A stretch of 64,000 bases of DNA, taken from Hyphomicrobiales bacterium. GTDB lineage: Bacteria; Pseudomonadota; Alphaproteobacteria; Rhizobiales; Devosiaceae. Made by a program: the position numbers and the translations under genes. Location: contig UCAU01000018.1 of NCBI GenBank assembly GCA_900470445.1, positions 1 through 64,000 on the forward strand, written 5' to 3'. How positions within the stretch are numbered: position 1 is the stretch's first letter; each line of letters starts with the position of its first letter. Below the pieces are notes generated by a model. It saw only the letters and a list, made by a program, of their open reading frames with translations. It had not been told where the DNA came from and did no database searches. Positions 17,163 to 26,702 of this stretch are shown piece by piece.

Positions 17163-17546
17163 TCAGGGTCCCTTATAGGCGACGCAGTCGATTTCGACCT
17201 TGCAGTCCACCATCATATGGCTCTGCACGCAGGCGCGGGCGGGCGGATGCTCGCCGAAATAGCTCTTGTAGATGGCGTTAAAGCTCCAGAAATCGCGCGG
17301 ATCATCGAGCCAGACGCCGCAGCGGACGACATGTTCGAGACCGAACCCGGCTTCGTCCAGAATGGCGATGATGTTCTTGATGGTCAGATGGGTCTGCTCG
17401 ACAATGCCGCCATTGATGATCTCGCCATCCTTCATGGCGACCTGGCCGGAGACATAGAGCCAGCCGCCCGCCTCCACGGCACGGGCGAAGGGCAGGTTCT
17501 GGCCGCCCGCCCCGGACTTTTCCGCACCATAACGTTTGATCGGCAT
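17163..17546 (-). CDS. RidA/YjgF-family protein
   Basis: The 127-residue protein has the RidA core: Tyr-Val-Ser-Gly-Gln, a central Gly-Val-Trp-Leu-Asp-Asp-Pro, Pro-Ala-Arg-Ala-Cys-Val (Arg binds the substrate carboxylate) and Val-Glu-Ile-Asp-Cys-Val-Ala near the end. RidA proteins hydrolyse reactive imines and enamines released by PLP enzymes, such as 2-aminoacrylate. That fits the PLP enzyme two genes downstream. It is the first gene of the operon, with a strong ribosome site (AGGGAG) before the ATG. It is divergent from the M81 gene across a region with two palindromes. Confidence 0.9.
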   Translation of the reverse strand: MPIKRYGAEKSGAGGQNLPFARAVEAGGWLYVSGQVAMKDGEIINGGIVEQTHLTIKNIIAILDEAGFGLEHVVRCGVWLDDPRDFWSFNAIYKSYFGEHPPARACVQSHMMVDCKVEIDCVAYKGP

Positions 17547-17616
17547 GAGGAGGCTCCCTTGCTGGATTTTCTGAAAGGCAATTTCACTGCTGGCGACTTT
17601 ATCGACCCGAAACCGA

Positions 17617-17658
17617 CATTTCTCGTGTAAAATGACAGGACGAATGTAAATTTCTTAC
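17617..17658. promoter_or_regulatory. Paired palindromes in the RidA / M81 divergent promoter region
   Basis: Two perfect inverted repeats lie 11 bases apart: CATTT-CTCGTGTA-AAATG (17617-17634) and GTAA-ATTTC-TTAC (17646-17658). They also share a TGTAAA word. The position, between divergent start codons at 17546 and 17745, suits a regulator controlling both directions. No regulator gene is adjacent, so the protein is unknown. Confidence 0.4.
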
Positions 17659-17744
17659 GTGATTGCTGGTTATGCCTTGTGCTAGCTTGGCATGGCAGCG
17701 CCCCGGTGGGGATGCTCTTTTTATTGTCATTTTGCGAGTTCCAA

Positions 17745-19202
17745 GTGCGCGTCTTCACCGCCGCCCTGGCCACCGAGACCAATACGTTTTCGCCCATAGC
17801 GATCGACAAGCGCGCTTTCGAGGCCTCGCTTTATGCCAAGCCGGGCGAGCATCCGGCGACGCCGACGCTGTGCAGCGCCCCGATTACGGTCGGGCGCGAA
17901 GTGTGTACGCAGCTGGGCTGGACGCTGATCGAGGGGAGCGCCAGCTGGGCGGATCCGGCGGGGCTGGTGGCGCGTACGACCTATGAGGATTTGCGCGACG
18001 AAATCCTGGGGCAATTGCGAGCGGCCATGCCAGTGGATGGCGTGGTGCTGGGCCTGCATGGCGCCATGGTGGCGCAGGGCTATGACGATGTCGAAGGGGA
18101 TTTGCTGGCGCGGGTGCGCGAGATTGTGGGGCCGGATGTGCTGGTCTGCGCCGAGCTTGATCCGCATAGCCATCTCACCGCCAAGCGGGTGGCGGCGGCG
18201 AACTTTTTTGTGGTGTTCAAGGAATTTCCACATATCGACTTTGTCGATCGGGCACGCGATCTGTGGTCGATCGCGGTGCGGACGCTCAAGGGCGAGATCA
18301 AGCCGGTGATGAGCGTGTTCGATTGCCGGATGATCGATGTGTTCCCCACCTCCAAGGAGCCGATGCGCAGCTTTGTCGACCGGCTCTATGGGCTGGAAAA
18401 AAGCGAGGCCGGCGTGCTGTCGCTGTCGGTGGTGCATGGTTTCATGGCGGGCGATGTGCCGGAAATGGGCACCAAGGTTATCGCGGTGACCGATAACCGG
18501 CCGGAGACTGGCGCGGCTTTGGCGGAGAGACTGGGGCGCGAGCTGTTTGCCATGCGCGGCACTTTCATGGTCGCCCAGGTGGATGAGCATGTGGCGGTGG
18601 ATGTGGCTGTGGCCGCGACCAAGGGGCCGGTGGTGATTGCCGATGTGTGGGACAATCCGGGCGGTGGGCCGGCGGGAGACGCCACGGTGATCCTGGGCGA
18701 GCTGATTGCGCGGGGGGTGACCGACGTGGCGGTGGGCACGATCTGGGACCCGATTGCCGTGCAGATCTGCATGGCGGCGGGCGAAGGGGCGGAAATCGCG
18801 CTGCGCTTCGGGGCCAAATCGGCGCCGGATACCGGAATGCCGATCGACAAGATCGTCACCGTGCGGAAGCTAGTGCCCAATGCGGAGATGCGGTTTGGCG
18901 AGAGCTTTGCGCCCTTTGGCGATGCGGCCTGGATCAGCTTTGACGGGATCGATGTGATCCTCAATTCGACGCGGGCGCAGAGTTTTGATCCGAGCCTGTT
19001 TTCAGCCATGGGAATCGAGCCGACATCGCGGAAGATATTGCTGATCAAATCGACCAACCACTTTTACGACTCGTTCTCGCGGATTGCGTCGGAGATTGTC
19101 TATTGCTCGGCGGGGAAGCCTTACCCGAATAGTCCGGCGACGACGCCTTATCGCAAGGCGCGGCGGGATATCTGGCCGATGGTGGAGAACCCTTGGGGGT
19201 GA
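17745..19202 (+). CDS. M81-family (MlrC-like) metallopeptidase
   Basis: The 485-residue protein begins Arg-Val-Phe-Thr-Ala-Ala-Leu-Ala-Thr-Glu-Thr-Asn-Thr-Phe-Ser-Pro, the usual M81/MlrC start. It keeps the likely metal residues: Glu in that motif, His-Gly-Ala-Met, Asp-Pro-His-Ser-His and Pro-His-Ile-Asp. MlrC proteins hydrolyse linearised microcystin fragments, but most family members lie in other pathways and probably cleave small amides or peptides. A GTG start at 17745 is chosen because the family motif follows at once; earlier in-frame starts add 22 unmatched residues. The ribosome site is weak. The gene is divergent from RidA-SDR-aldolase. A second M81 gene lies at 29926. Confidence 0.85.
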   Translation: MRVFTAALATETNTFSPIAIDKRAFEASLYAKPGEHPATPTLCSAPITVGREVCTQLGWTLIEGSASWADPAGLVARTTYEDLRDEILGQLRAAMPVDGVVLGLHGAMVAQGYDDVEGDLLARVREIVGPDVLVCAELDPHSHLTAKRVAAANFFVVFKEFPHIDFVDRARDLWSIAVRTLKGEIKPVMSVFDCRMIDVFPTSKEPMRSFVDRLYGLEKSEAGVLSLSVVHGFMAGDVPEMGTKVIAVTDNRPETGAALAERLGRELFAMRGTFMVAQVDEHVAVDVAVAATKGPVVIADVWDNPGGGPAGDATVILGELIARGVTDVAVGTIWDPIAVQICMAAGEGAEIALRFGAKSAPDTGMPIDKIVTVRKLVPNAEMRFGESFAPFGDAAWISFDGIDVILNSTRAQSFDPSLFSAMGIEPTSRKILLIKSTNHFYDSFSRIASEIVYCSAGKPYPNSPATTPYRKARRDIWPMVENPWG

Positions 19203-19210
19203 GACCCTTC

Positions 19211-19387
19211 CCTTCTCCCCTTGAGGGAGAAGGTGCCGCGTAGGGACACCGAATTCGCGAAGGCGAATTCGGTTGGGATGCGGGGTCTCTTTCTACGCTT
19301 CTGGCATGGGATAACGCAGAACCCCTCACCCTCGAAAATCCGCTGAACGCGGATTTCCTATCCCTCTCCCTCAAGGGGAGAGGGGAA
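19211..19387. repeat. Mosaic hairpin element between convergent genes
   Basis: Outer arms CTTCTCCCCTTGAGGGAG and its near-inverse (near 19212 and 19363-19385) match the CCCTCCCC family. Inside are two further perfect hairpins: an 11-base stem ACCGAATTCGC with a GAAG loop (19248-19273), and an 8-base stem AAATCCGC with a TGAAC loop (19336-19356). It lies between the M81 stop and the GH20 stop and could end both transcripts. Confidence 0.7.
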
Positions 19388-19393
19388 GAAAGA

Positions 19394-21412
19394 TCACTCC
19401 TCGGCCCAATTGCCGTACATGATCGGCATCAGGCCGACGAGGGCGCTGAAGCGGGTCCAGCTTTTGCGCTCCGGCAGGGTCCAGCCGGCTTCGGCGACGG
19501 CGGAGAGGCGGGGGAAGACCAGGCGGTCGAAGATGGCGCGGTCGGTCATGGACTCGCTCCAGATGCAGGCCTGCACGCCCAGCAGATGCTTGAGCTGGTG
19601 TTCGGTCCAGCCTTCGCGCGACTCGAATTCATAGGTTTCCTGGGGGCCGGACCAGCCGGCCCAACCGGCGCCGGGTTCGGCCCAAGCCTGGCCATTGGCC
19701 ATGTCGAGATAATAGCGCTGGCCGGGGGAGACGACCATGTCATAGCCGCGTTCGGCCAGGGCCGCGTTGATCTCGACATTGCGCCAGCCGATCAGGAAGG
19801 TCTTGGATTTATCGACCTTGTCGCCATGGCCGGCTTCTTCCCAGCCGCCGGTAATGGCGCCCTTGGAGGCGATGATTTCGTGCACGCGGCGGATGAATTC
19901 GGACTGCAGGAGCGCGGTGGGCGAGCCCTCGATTTCGTCGGCGCCGTGGTGATTGCCCAGCACGTTGAGCTGGGCTTCGTGCTTCTTGCGCAAAGCCGGG
20001 CCGCCGAGCTTTTCGATCATGTCCAGCGCCAGGGGCGAGCCGGACCAGGCGGCGAGCGGGACTTCGTCGGCGCCCAGATGGAAGATGCCGGCGGGGAACA
20101 GTTCGAGCACCTCGTCGATTACCTTTTCCATGAAGGTGTAGACCGGCTCATAGGCAGGGTTGAGGCTGTTATTGGGGAAGCCCTGCACCGATTGGTATTC
20201 GCCGATCTCGTTGGGATCGCGCAATTGCGGGAGGGATTGCAGCACGGCGTAGGAGTGGCCGGGCACGTCGATTTCGGGGATCACGGTGATGGCAAGGCTA
20301 TCGGCCAGAGCCACGATTTCGCGCACGACGGCCTTGGAATAATAGCCGCCGGTGGGCTGCGGGCCGGAGCCCAATAGCGGCGGCAGCGCCTTGCCGTGGC
20401 CGCGCCAGGCGCCGATTTCGGTCAGTTCGGGATAGGCATCGATTTCCAAGCGCCAGGCTTCGTCTTCGCTGAGGTGCCAGTGGAACTTGTTCAGCTTGTT
20501 CCAGGCCATGAGCTTGATGAGGCGGCTGACTTCGGCACCGGTATAGAATTGGCGCGCCACGTCGAGATGGCAGCCGCGATAGGTGAAGCCGGGCTCGTCG
20601 GTGATGGTGCCGCCGGTGGGGAAGAGGAAGGTCTGAGGGTAGAGCTTGGCGCCGCGCAGGATGTGGCCCAGCGTGACCAGGCCGTAGAACATGCCCTGGC
20701 GGGTGGTGGCCGAGACGGTAGCTGCATCGTCGGCGAAGCTGACTTCATAGGCTTCGGCGCCCAGGCCCGGCTTGTGCGCGATGTTGACCGGCATGCCGGC
20801 TTCGGAGGCGGGACGGACGATGGCTTCGACGGGGAAGAGATCGGCGACCAGGGTTGCGAAGGCTGCCGCGGCTTTGCTGGCGTCCTCACCCTGGGGCTGC
20901 AGGTCGAAGCCGGGCGGGACGATGCGGGCGCCGGTGGTGGCGACGGATTTGGGCCAGGGGATGATCGAGACCGGAACCGGCGCCTTGGCGGGCACCTTGA
21001 ACTTCACGGCGCCCTTGAGCAGCGGAGAATTGTGGCCCTTGCCCTGGGTGGGGGCGGTGGGCAGGGTGATGATACTGCCATCGGCCAGCGCCACATAGCC
21101 GGAATTGGCGCCGTCGCTCCAATGGCGCAGGCCATAGGAGAGGCCGCGGGCAATGGCTTTCCAGGTTTGGCCGGGCTCAAGCACGAAGCCATCGGGCGGG
21201 GCGATCAGGGTGTGATTGGAGAGGCGCTTGAGCAGCTTGCCGTTTTCGAGGGTGGCGTGCGGATCGATGCGGGCGGGGCCGGAAAAGCCCAGGGTAAAGT
21301 CCTTGAGCGCGGTGTCGCCATTATTGGTGAGCTCGATGCCGTAAGCGAGGCTTTCGCCTTCGCTGGCAGGGGTCCAGGTGGTTACGAGCGACAAAGAATG
21401 GCCGGCAGTCAT
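19394..21412 (-). CDS. GH20 beta-N-acetylhexosaminidase (cytoplasmic)
   Basis: The 672-residue glycoside hydrolase of family 20 removes terminal N-acetylglucosamine or N-acetylgalactosamine through substrate-assisted catalysis. The catalytic pair Asp449-Glu450 sits in Phe-His-Leu-Gly-Ala-Asp-Glu. The substrate-binding Arg-Gly-Cys-His-Leu-Asp-Val-Ala-Arg (279 on) and His-Trp-His-Leu-Ser-Glu-Asp (311-317) are in place. A non-catalytic N-terminal part (~1-250) precedes the barrel. There is no signal peptide, so it should act on sugars already imported. The ATG at 21412 is chosen over an earlier in-frame start that adds 74 Arg-rich residues read through the regulator gene. It is last in the operon of the adjacent CUT1 importer. 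Confidence 0.9.
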   Translation of the reverse strand: MTAGHSLSLVTTWTPASEGESLAYGIELTNNGDTALKDFTLGFSGPARIDPHATLENGKLLKRLSNHTLIAPPDGFVLEPGQTWKAIARGLSYGLRHWSDGANSGYVALADGSIITLPTAPTQGKGHNSPLLKGAVKFKVPAKAPVPVSIIPWPKSVATTGARIVPPGFDLQPQGEDASKAAAAFATLVADLFPVEAIVRPASEAGMPVNIAHKPGLGAEAYEVSFADDAATVSATTRQGMFYGLVTLGHILRGAKLYPQTFLFPTGGTITDEPGFTYRGCHLDVARQFYTGAEVSRLIKLMAWNKLNKFHWHLSEDEAWRLEIDAYPELTEIGAWRGHGKALPPLLGSGPQPTGGYYSKAVVREIVALADSLAITVIPEIDVPGHSYAVLQSLPQLRDPNEIGEYQSVQGFPNNSLNPAYEPVYTFMEKVIDEVLELFPAGIFHLGADEVPLAAWSGSPLALDMIEKLGGPALRKKHEAQLNVLGNHHGADEIEGSPTALLQSEFIRRVHEIIASKGAITGGWEEAGHGDKVDKSKTFLIGWRNVEINAALAERGYDMVVSPGQRYYLDMANGQAWAEPGAGWAGWSGPQETYEFESREGWTEHQLKHLLGVQACIWSESMTDRAIFDRLVFPRLSAVAEAGWTLPERKSWTRFSALVGLMPIMYGNWAEE

Positions 21413-21447
21413 GGCATTATCCCGATGGCAAGGAGTGGAAGGAAAGC

Positions 21448-22314
21448 TCAGTCCCCGAGAGGCTGGGCGTCGTCGCCGTCGCGATTGACGACGAGCTGAT
21501 GCTTGATGCGCCGCATGCTGGCGACGGCGGAGGGGCCGAGGCGGGTGGCGACCGTCTGGGCCAGCACGTCGACCGTGGCCAAAAAGGCGTAGCGGCCGGG
21601 CGTGGGGCGCAGGATATCGATGTTTTCGTGCCAATTGACCGGCAGCAGGATGTCGGATTGGGCCGAGACCATGGAGGATGAGCGGGTGACCACGATGCGG
21701 GTCAGGCCGTATTCACCGGCTACCGTGAGCGTCTTGGCCAGCTGCGCATTATTGCCCGAGAGCGAAAAGGCGACGATGACCGTGCCGGGCGGGGCGGAGG
21801 CCGCGCGCATCATCTGCAATTGATGATCTTCGGTGGAGGCGACGCGCAGGCCAAGGCGGAACAGCCGGGTTTCGATTTCGCCCGCCATCATCGAGGAGGC
21901 GCCGCCCGAGCCGAAGGCCAGCACGAAATTGGACTTCGCAATGGCTTCACCGGCACGTTCCACAGCGGCGAAATCGAGATGCTCGAAGGTTTCGTAGATG
22001 ATGGACTGGATGCCGTTGACGACGCCCTGGGCGATCTCGCGCACATTGGAGGGGCTGGCGGCGGGCGAGAAATAGCGCTGCCCGACAAAGCGGGACTGGG
22101 CCAGCCGCACCTTGAAATCGGCATAGCTGTCGCAGCCCAGCCGCCGGCAGAAACGGGTGACGGTGGGCGGGGAGACATCGGCCTGCGCCGCCAGATCGAC
22201 GATGGACATTTTGAGCACGCTGTCGACATCGGCGAGCACGATCTCGGTCAGAGCGCGCTCCGACCGCGTGAACGCGTTCTTTTCGGTCTGCAACAGACCG
22301 ACGATATCCAACAT
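21448..22314 (-). CDS. MurR/RpiR-family transcriptional regulator
   Basis: The 288-residue protein has an N-terminal helix-turn-helix of the RpiR type (~40-65: Ala-Asp-Val-Ser-Pro-Pro-Thr-Val-Thr-Arg-Phe-Cys-Arg-Arg-Leu-Gly) and a C-terminal SIS sugar-phosphate-binding domain (~130-260, Gly-Ser-Gly-Gly-Ala-Ser and Ser-Leu-Ser-Gly). Such regulators sense a phosphorylated sugar, often an amino-sugar 6-phosphate. It lies between the ATPase and hexosaminidase genes on one transcript and probably controls it. A matching palindrome lies upstream of the first gene (27911-27925). Confidence 0.92.
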   Translation of the reverse strand: MLDIVGLLQTEKNAFTRSERALTEIVLADVDSVLKMSIVDLAAQADVSPPTVTRFCRRLGCDSYADFKVRLAQSRFVGQRYFSPAASPSNVREIAQGVVNGIQSIIYETFEHLDFAAVERAGEAIAKSNFVLAFGSGGASSMMAGEIETRLFRLGLRVASTEDHQLQMMRAASAPPGTVIVAFSLSGNNAQLAKTLTVAGEYGLTRIVVTRSSSMVSAQSDILLPVNWHENIDILRPTPGRYAFLATVDVLAQTVATRLGPSAVASMRRIKHQLVVNRDGDDAQPLGD

Positions 22315-22343
22315 GCTGCTCTCCCCCGACTCTTGAAGGCCTC

Positions 22344-23420
<1,077 letters not shown>

Positions 23421-23516
23421 GGCGTTACGTCTCCGGGCGGCGGGGCGGTTCCCGCGGGCGGTCGAATGGATATTTGGGATGGCCGCCGCCCGAAGGCGAC
23501 GGCCGAACTCTGGGGC

Positions 23517-24740
23517 TTACTTATACTGCTCGAGTTCGCCGGCAGCTGCGGTGAGGGCAGCGGCAGGCTCGGCGGCGCCGGTCACGACGGACTGGACCAT
23601 TTCGATCATCACGTTCTGCAGGCCGACATAGTCGGTCAGCAGCGGCTCGGGACCACCGAATTCGATGCCGTCGAGGAAGGGCGCCCAATAGGGCTTCTCG
23701 GCGAGCAGTTCGGCGGTCTGGGGCTCAAGCGGGCGGAGCGGGGTCAGGCCCTGGGCCATTTCGGCAGCCCATTGGCGTTCGCCCGAAGTCAGGTATTTGG
23801 CAAGGCTGGTGGCCTGCTCTTCGACGCCCGAGCCCTTGAATACGGCCAGCGAGTCGGTGATCAGCAGGGTGCCGGGACCCTTGGCGGATGGGCCAAGCGG
23901 CAGTGCGGCAACGCCCCAGTTCATGCCGGCTTCGGTAGCCAGATTGGCCGCGTTGGGCGAGGCATGAATCATGCCCAGCGTGCCGTCGAGCCAGATGGCG
24001 CGCACTTCGTTCTGCTCGTAGGCGGTCGGGCCTTCTTCGGAATAGGCCGAGATGTCCTTGAGCGCGGTGAGAGCTTCCAGGTTCTGCGGGCTGTCGAGCA
24101 CGATATTGCCATCGGCATCGATGACCTGGCCGTCATTGGTGTAAACCCAATGGAGGAACTGGTGCATGGTGTTGTCGAAAGTCTTGGCGACGACGCCGAA
24201 ACCGTCAAAGTCGGTATTGTCTTCGATCTGCTTGGCGAAGGCGATTTCTTCTTCCCAGGTCTTGGGCGGAACCTCCGGATCGAGACCGGCAGCCTTGAAG
24301 ACATCCTTGTTCCAGTAGAAGGCCTTGGTCGAGAAGGCGACCGGGACGCCCCACTGGGTGCCGTCGAAGGTGACGGTATCGGGCACGTAATTGTAATAGC
24401 CGGCCTTTTCCTCGTCGGTCATCGGCACGGGAACGATGAGATCGTTGAGGGCGAACTGCTTGAGGGTGCGCGAGCCGACATAGGCCAGCGCGACGGGTGT
24501 GCCGGCGGCAGCGAGCGTGGTCACCTTGTCCTGGCACTGGCCCCAGCCGACGACTTCGGGCACGACCTTGAAGCCCGGATTTTCGGCTTCCCATTCCTTG
24601 AAATAGTCGGCGTAGCCTGCCGTGAGTTCGTCACCGCAGTTGATGAAGCTGATTTCCTTGACGTCCTGGGCGAATGAAGCGGGCGCCGAGGCCGCCAGGG
24701 CCAGCAGCGACACCGCGATTAGGCCGGTCGTTTTTTGCAC
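23517..24740 (-). CDS. CUT1 sugar ABC importer, substrate-binding protein
   Basis: The 407-residue periplasmic protein has a signal peptide cut after Ala-Ser-Phe-Ala (~residue 22) and the fold of family-1 solute-binding proteins. Diagnostic segments are Phe-Lys-Glu-Trp-Glu-Ala-Glu-Asn-Pro-Gly-Phe-Lys-Val and a later Gly-Thr-Leu-Gly-Met-Ile. The GTG start at 24740 is chosen because GGGAG lies 8 bases upstream and the signal peptide starts there; the longer frame adds 74 unlike residues. Operon partners (hexosaminidase, RpiR regulator) suggest a chito-oligosaccharide or related amino sugar as ligand (inference). Confidence 0.92.
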   Translation of the reverse strand: MQKTTGLIAVSLLALAASAPASFAQDVKEISFINCGDELTAGYADYFKEWEAENPGFKVVPEVVGWGQCQDKVTTLAAAGTPVALAYVGSRTLKQFALNDLIVPVPMTDEEKAGYYNYVPDTVTFDGTQWGVPVAFSTKAFYWNKDVFKAAGLDPEVPPKTWEEEIAFAKQIEDNTDFDGFGVVAKTFDNTMHQFLHWVYTNDGQVIDADGNIVLDSPQNLEALTALKDISAYSEEGPTAYEQNEVRAIWLDGTLGMIHASPNAANLATEAGMNWGVAALPLGPSAKGPGTLLITDSLAVFKGSGVEEQATSLAKYLTSGERQWAAEMAQGLTPLRPLEPQTAELLAEKPYWAPFLDGIEFGGPEPLLTDYVGLQNVMIEMVQSVVTGAAEPAAALTAAAGELEQYK

Positions 24741-24850
24741 TTTGTAGTCTCCCTTGTTGCACGCCCCGAAGAGCGCCTTCCCTCGGAGCAGGACCGAAAT
24801 CCCGCTCCAAACTTGACAGCCTGACGGACCCTTCTTCCGCCCGGCTTCCC

Positions 24851-25807
24851 CTATTGCTTCACGGCACCGGCAGTGAGGCCGGCGACGAGATAGCGCTGCA
24901 GGAACACGATGACGATCATGACCGGCAGGATTCCGACGAAACTGGCCGCCATCAACTCGTTCCACTGCACTTCCTGCTTGCCGAAGAAGGCGAAGAGCCC
25001 AACCGGCAGCGGCATGAATTCAGTCCGGGAATTGAAGGTCAGCGCGAAGATGAATTGCTGGGCGTAGGCGCCGATGAAGGTCATGATGGCGACCACGACA
25101 ATGCCCGGCATGGCCAGCGGCAGGATGACCCGGCGCAGGGTATAAAGGCGGGACGCGCCATCGACCCAGGCGGCTTCGTCCAGCTCGCGCGGAATGCGCA
25201 TCATATAGGTGCGCAGCAGCCAGATGGACGAGGGAATGAGGAAGGCGGCGCCCGGCACGATCATGGCCCAATAGGTGTTGAGCAGCATCAGCTGTCGCAT
25301 CAGGCGGAACAGCGGGATCAGCAGCACGGCGCCCGAGAACATGTTGACGGCCAGGAACATGCCCAGCAGCAGCCCCGACCCGGCAAACTGGAAGCGGGCA
25401 AAGGCATAGGCGGCCGGGACCACGATGATGACGACGATCAGCGTCACCACCGAGGAGATGAAGAAGGAATTGAAGATGTGCATGCCTAGCATGGGCACCG
25501 AGCGCCACATCTGGAAATAGGCGTCGAACGAGCCGTTCTGCGGAATGAAGTTATAGGGCGTGGAGAACAGCTGGCTCAGCGGCTTGAGCGAGACCAGGAA
25601 GCCTTCGATGAAGGGGGCCAGCACGAAGAACAGGAACACGGCCATACCGGCATAGAGGGCGACGACCTCGTACCACTTGTAGCGGTCGATCATGGCCTTG
25701 GTGGAGCGGGCGCGCGGGCGAGTGGTGACCTGCGCCATGGCGCTGGCACTGGTGGCCAGGGGATTGGCGCCCGGGGGCAAAGCGGAGCTTGAGTTATCGG
25801 CACTCAT
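24851..25807 (-). CDS. CUT1 sugar ABC importer permease, MalG type
   Basis: The 318-residue permease has six membrane helices and the conserved cytoplasmic EAA loop (Glu-Leu-Asp-Glu-Ala-Ala-Trp-Val-Asp-Gly-Ala) that docks on the ATPase. A basic ~50-residue cytoplasmic N-terminus precedes the first helix. Its ATG overlaps the stop of the MalF-type gene by 4 bases. Confidence 0.93.
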   Translation of the reverse strand: MSADNSSSALPPGANPLATSASAMAQVTTRPRARSTKAMIDRYKWYEVVALYAGMAVFLFFVLAPFIEGFLVSLKPLSQLFSTPYNFIPQNGSFDAYFQMWRSVPMLGMHIFNSFFISSVVTLIVVIIVVPAAYAFARFQFAGSGLLLGMFLAVNMFSGAVLLIPLFRLMRQLMLLNTYWAMIVPGAAFLIPSSIWLLRTYMMRIPRELDEAAWVDGASRLYTLRRVILPLAMPGIVVVAIMTFIGAYAQQFIFALTFNSRTEFMPLPVGLFAFFGKQEVQWNELMAASFVGILPVMIVIVFLQRYLVAGLTAGAVKQ

Positions 25808-26691
25808 TTGGCTTCTCCCTGCGAGAGTTTGCGGACCGCCCGGAAATAGACGAGGCAGAAGATCGACACGAAGATGCAGATCACCACGGCGCGGGCGGCG
25901 CCTTCGCCATATTTGCGGGAGCCGATGGCGGTCTTGTAGGTGTCGATGATCATGGTGGTGGTGGAGCCAGACGGGCCGCCCTGGGTCAGGATCCAGATGA
26001 TATCGAAGGAATTGAAGGTGGCGATCAGGCTGAGCAAGCTCATGGTCAGCATGGCGGGCATCATCAAAGGCAGGGTGATGCGGCGGAAGCGATAGGAGCG
26101 GGATGCGCCATCGGTCCAGGCGGCTTCATAGAGATCCTTGGGAATGGATTGCATGGCGGCCAGCAGATAGATGGTGACCATGGGCACCCCGATCCACACA
26201 TCGGTGACGATGGTGGCCCAGAAGGCGGAACTTCCCTGCGCCAGGATCGGCCATGGCTTGCTGATGATGCCGAAATTCTGCAACAGGCCGGAAATCATGC
26301 CGAACTGACCGTTATACATCCAGCCCCACATGAAGATGCCGATGGCCATGGGCACGATCCAGGGCGGCATGGTGAGGATGCGGAACACGGTCTGGCCGGG
26401 GATGGCGGCATTGAGCAGCGTGGCGCCCAAAGTGCCGATAATCATCTTGGTGGCGACCGAGAAGAAGGTCCAGATGAAGGTGCGCAGGATGACTTCGGTG
26501 AAATTGCCGGCGCCAAAAATGCGCTGGTAATTGGCCCAGCCGACAAAATCATAGGTCGGGCGGAGGGCTGCATTGGTGAAGCTGAGGACCACCGTGTCGA
26601 ACAGCGGATAGGCAACGATGATCAGGATGTAGATGAGGGCGGGAGCCAGTAAGGCCAGAGCGAAGAGGGAAGCGCTGCGAGTACCGGTCAT
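25804..26691 (-). CDS. CUT1 sugar ABC importer permease, MalF type
   Basis: The 295-residue permease has six helices. The EAA loop is at ~195-212 (Asp-Leu-Tyr-Glu-Ala-Ala-Trp-Thr-Asp-Gly-Ala). Near the end is a Leu-Thr-Gln-Gly-Gly-Pro stretch common in MalF-like subunits. It starts 11 bases after the oxidoreductase stop and overlaps the MalG-type gene, so the transporter is co-expressed with the oxidoreductase. Confidence 0.93.
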   Translation of the reverse strand: MTGTRSASLFALALLAPALIYILIIVAYPLFDTVVLSFTNAALRPTYDFVGWANYQRIFGAGNFTEVILRTFIWTFFSVATKMIIGTLGATLLNAAIPGQTVFRILTMPPWIVPMAIGIFMWGWMYNGQFGMISGLLQNFGIISKPWPILAQGSSAFWATIVTDVWIGVPMVTIYLLAAMQSIPKDLYEAAWTDGASRSYRFRRITLPLMMPAMLTMSLLSLIATFNSFDIIWILTQGGPSGSTTTMIIDTYKTAIGSRKYGEGAARAVVICIFVSIFCLVYFRAVRKLSQGEAK

Positions 26692-26702
26692 CTACCTGCT
26701 CC

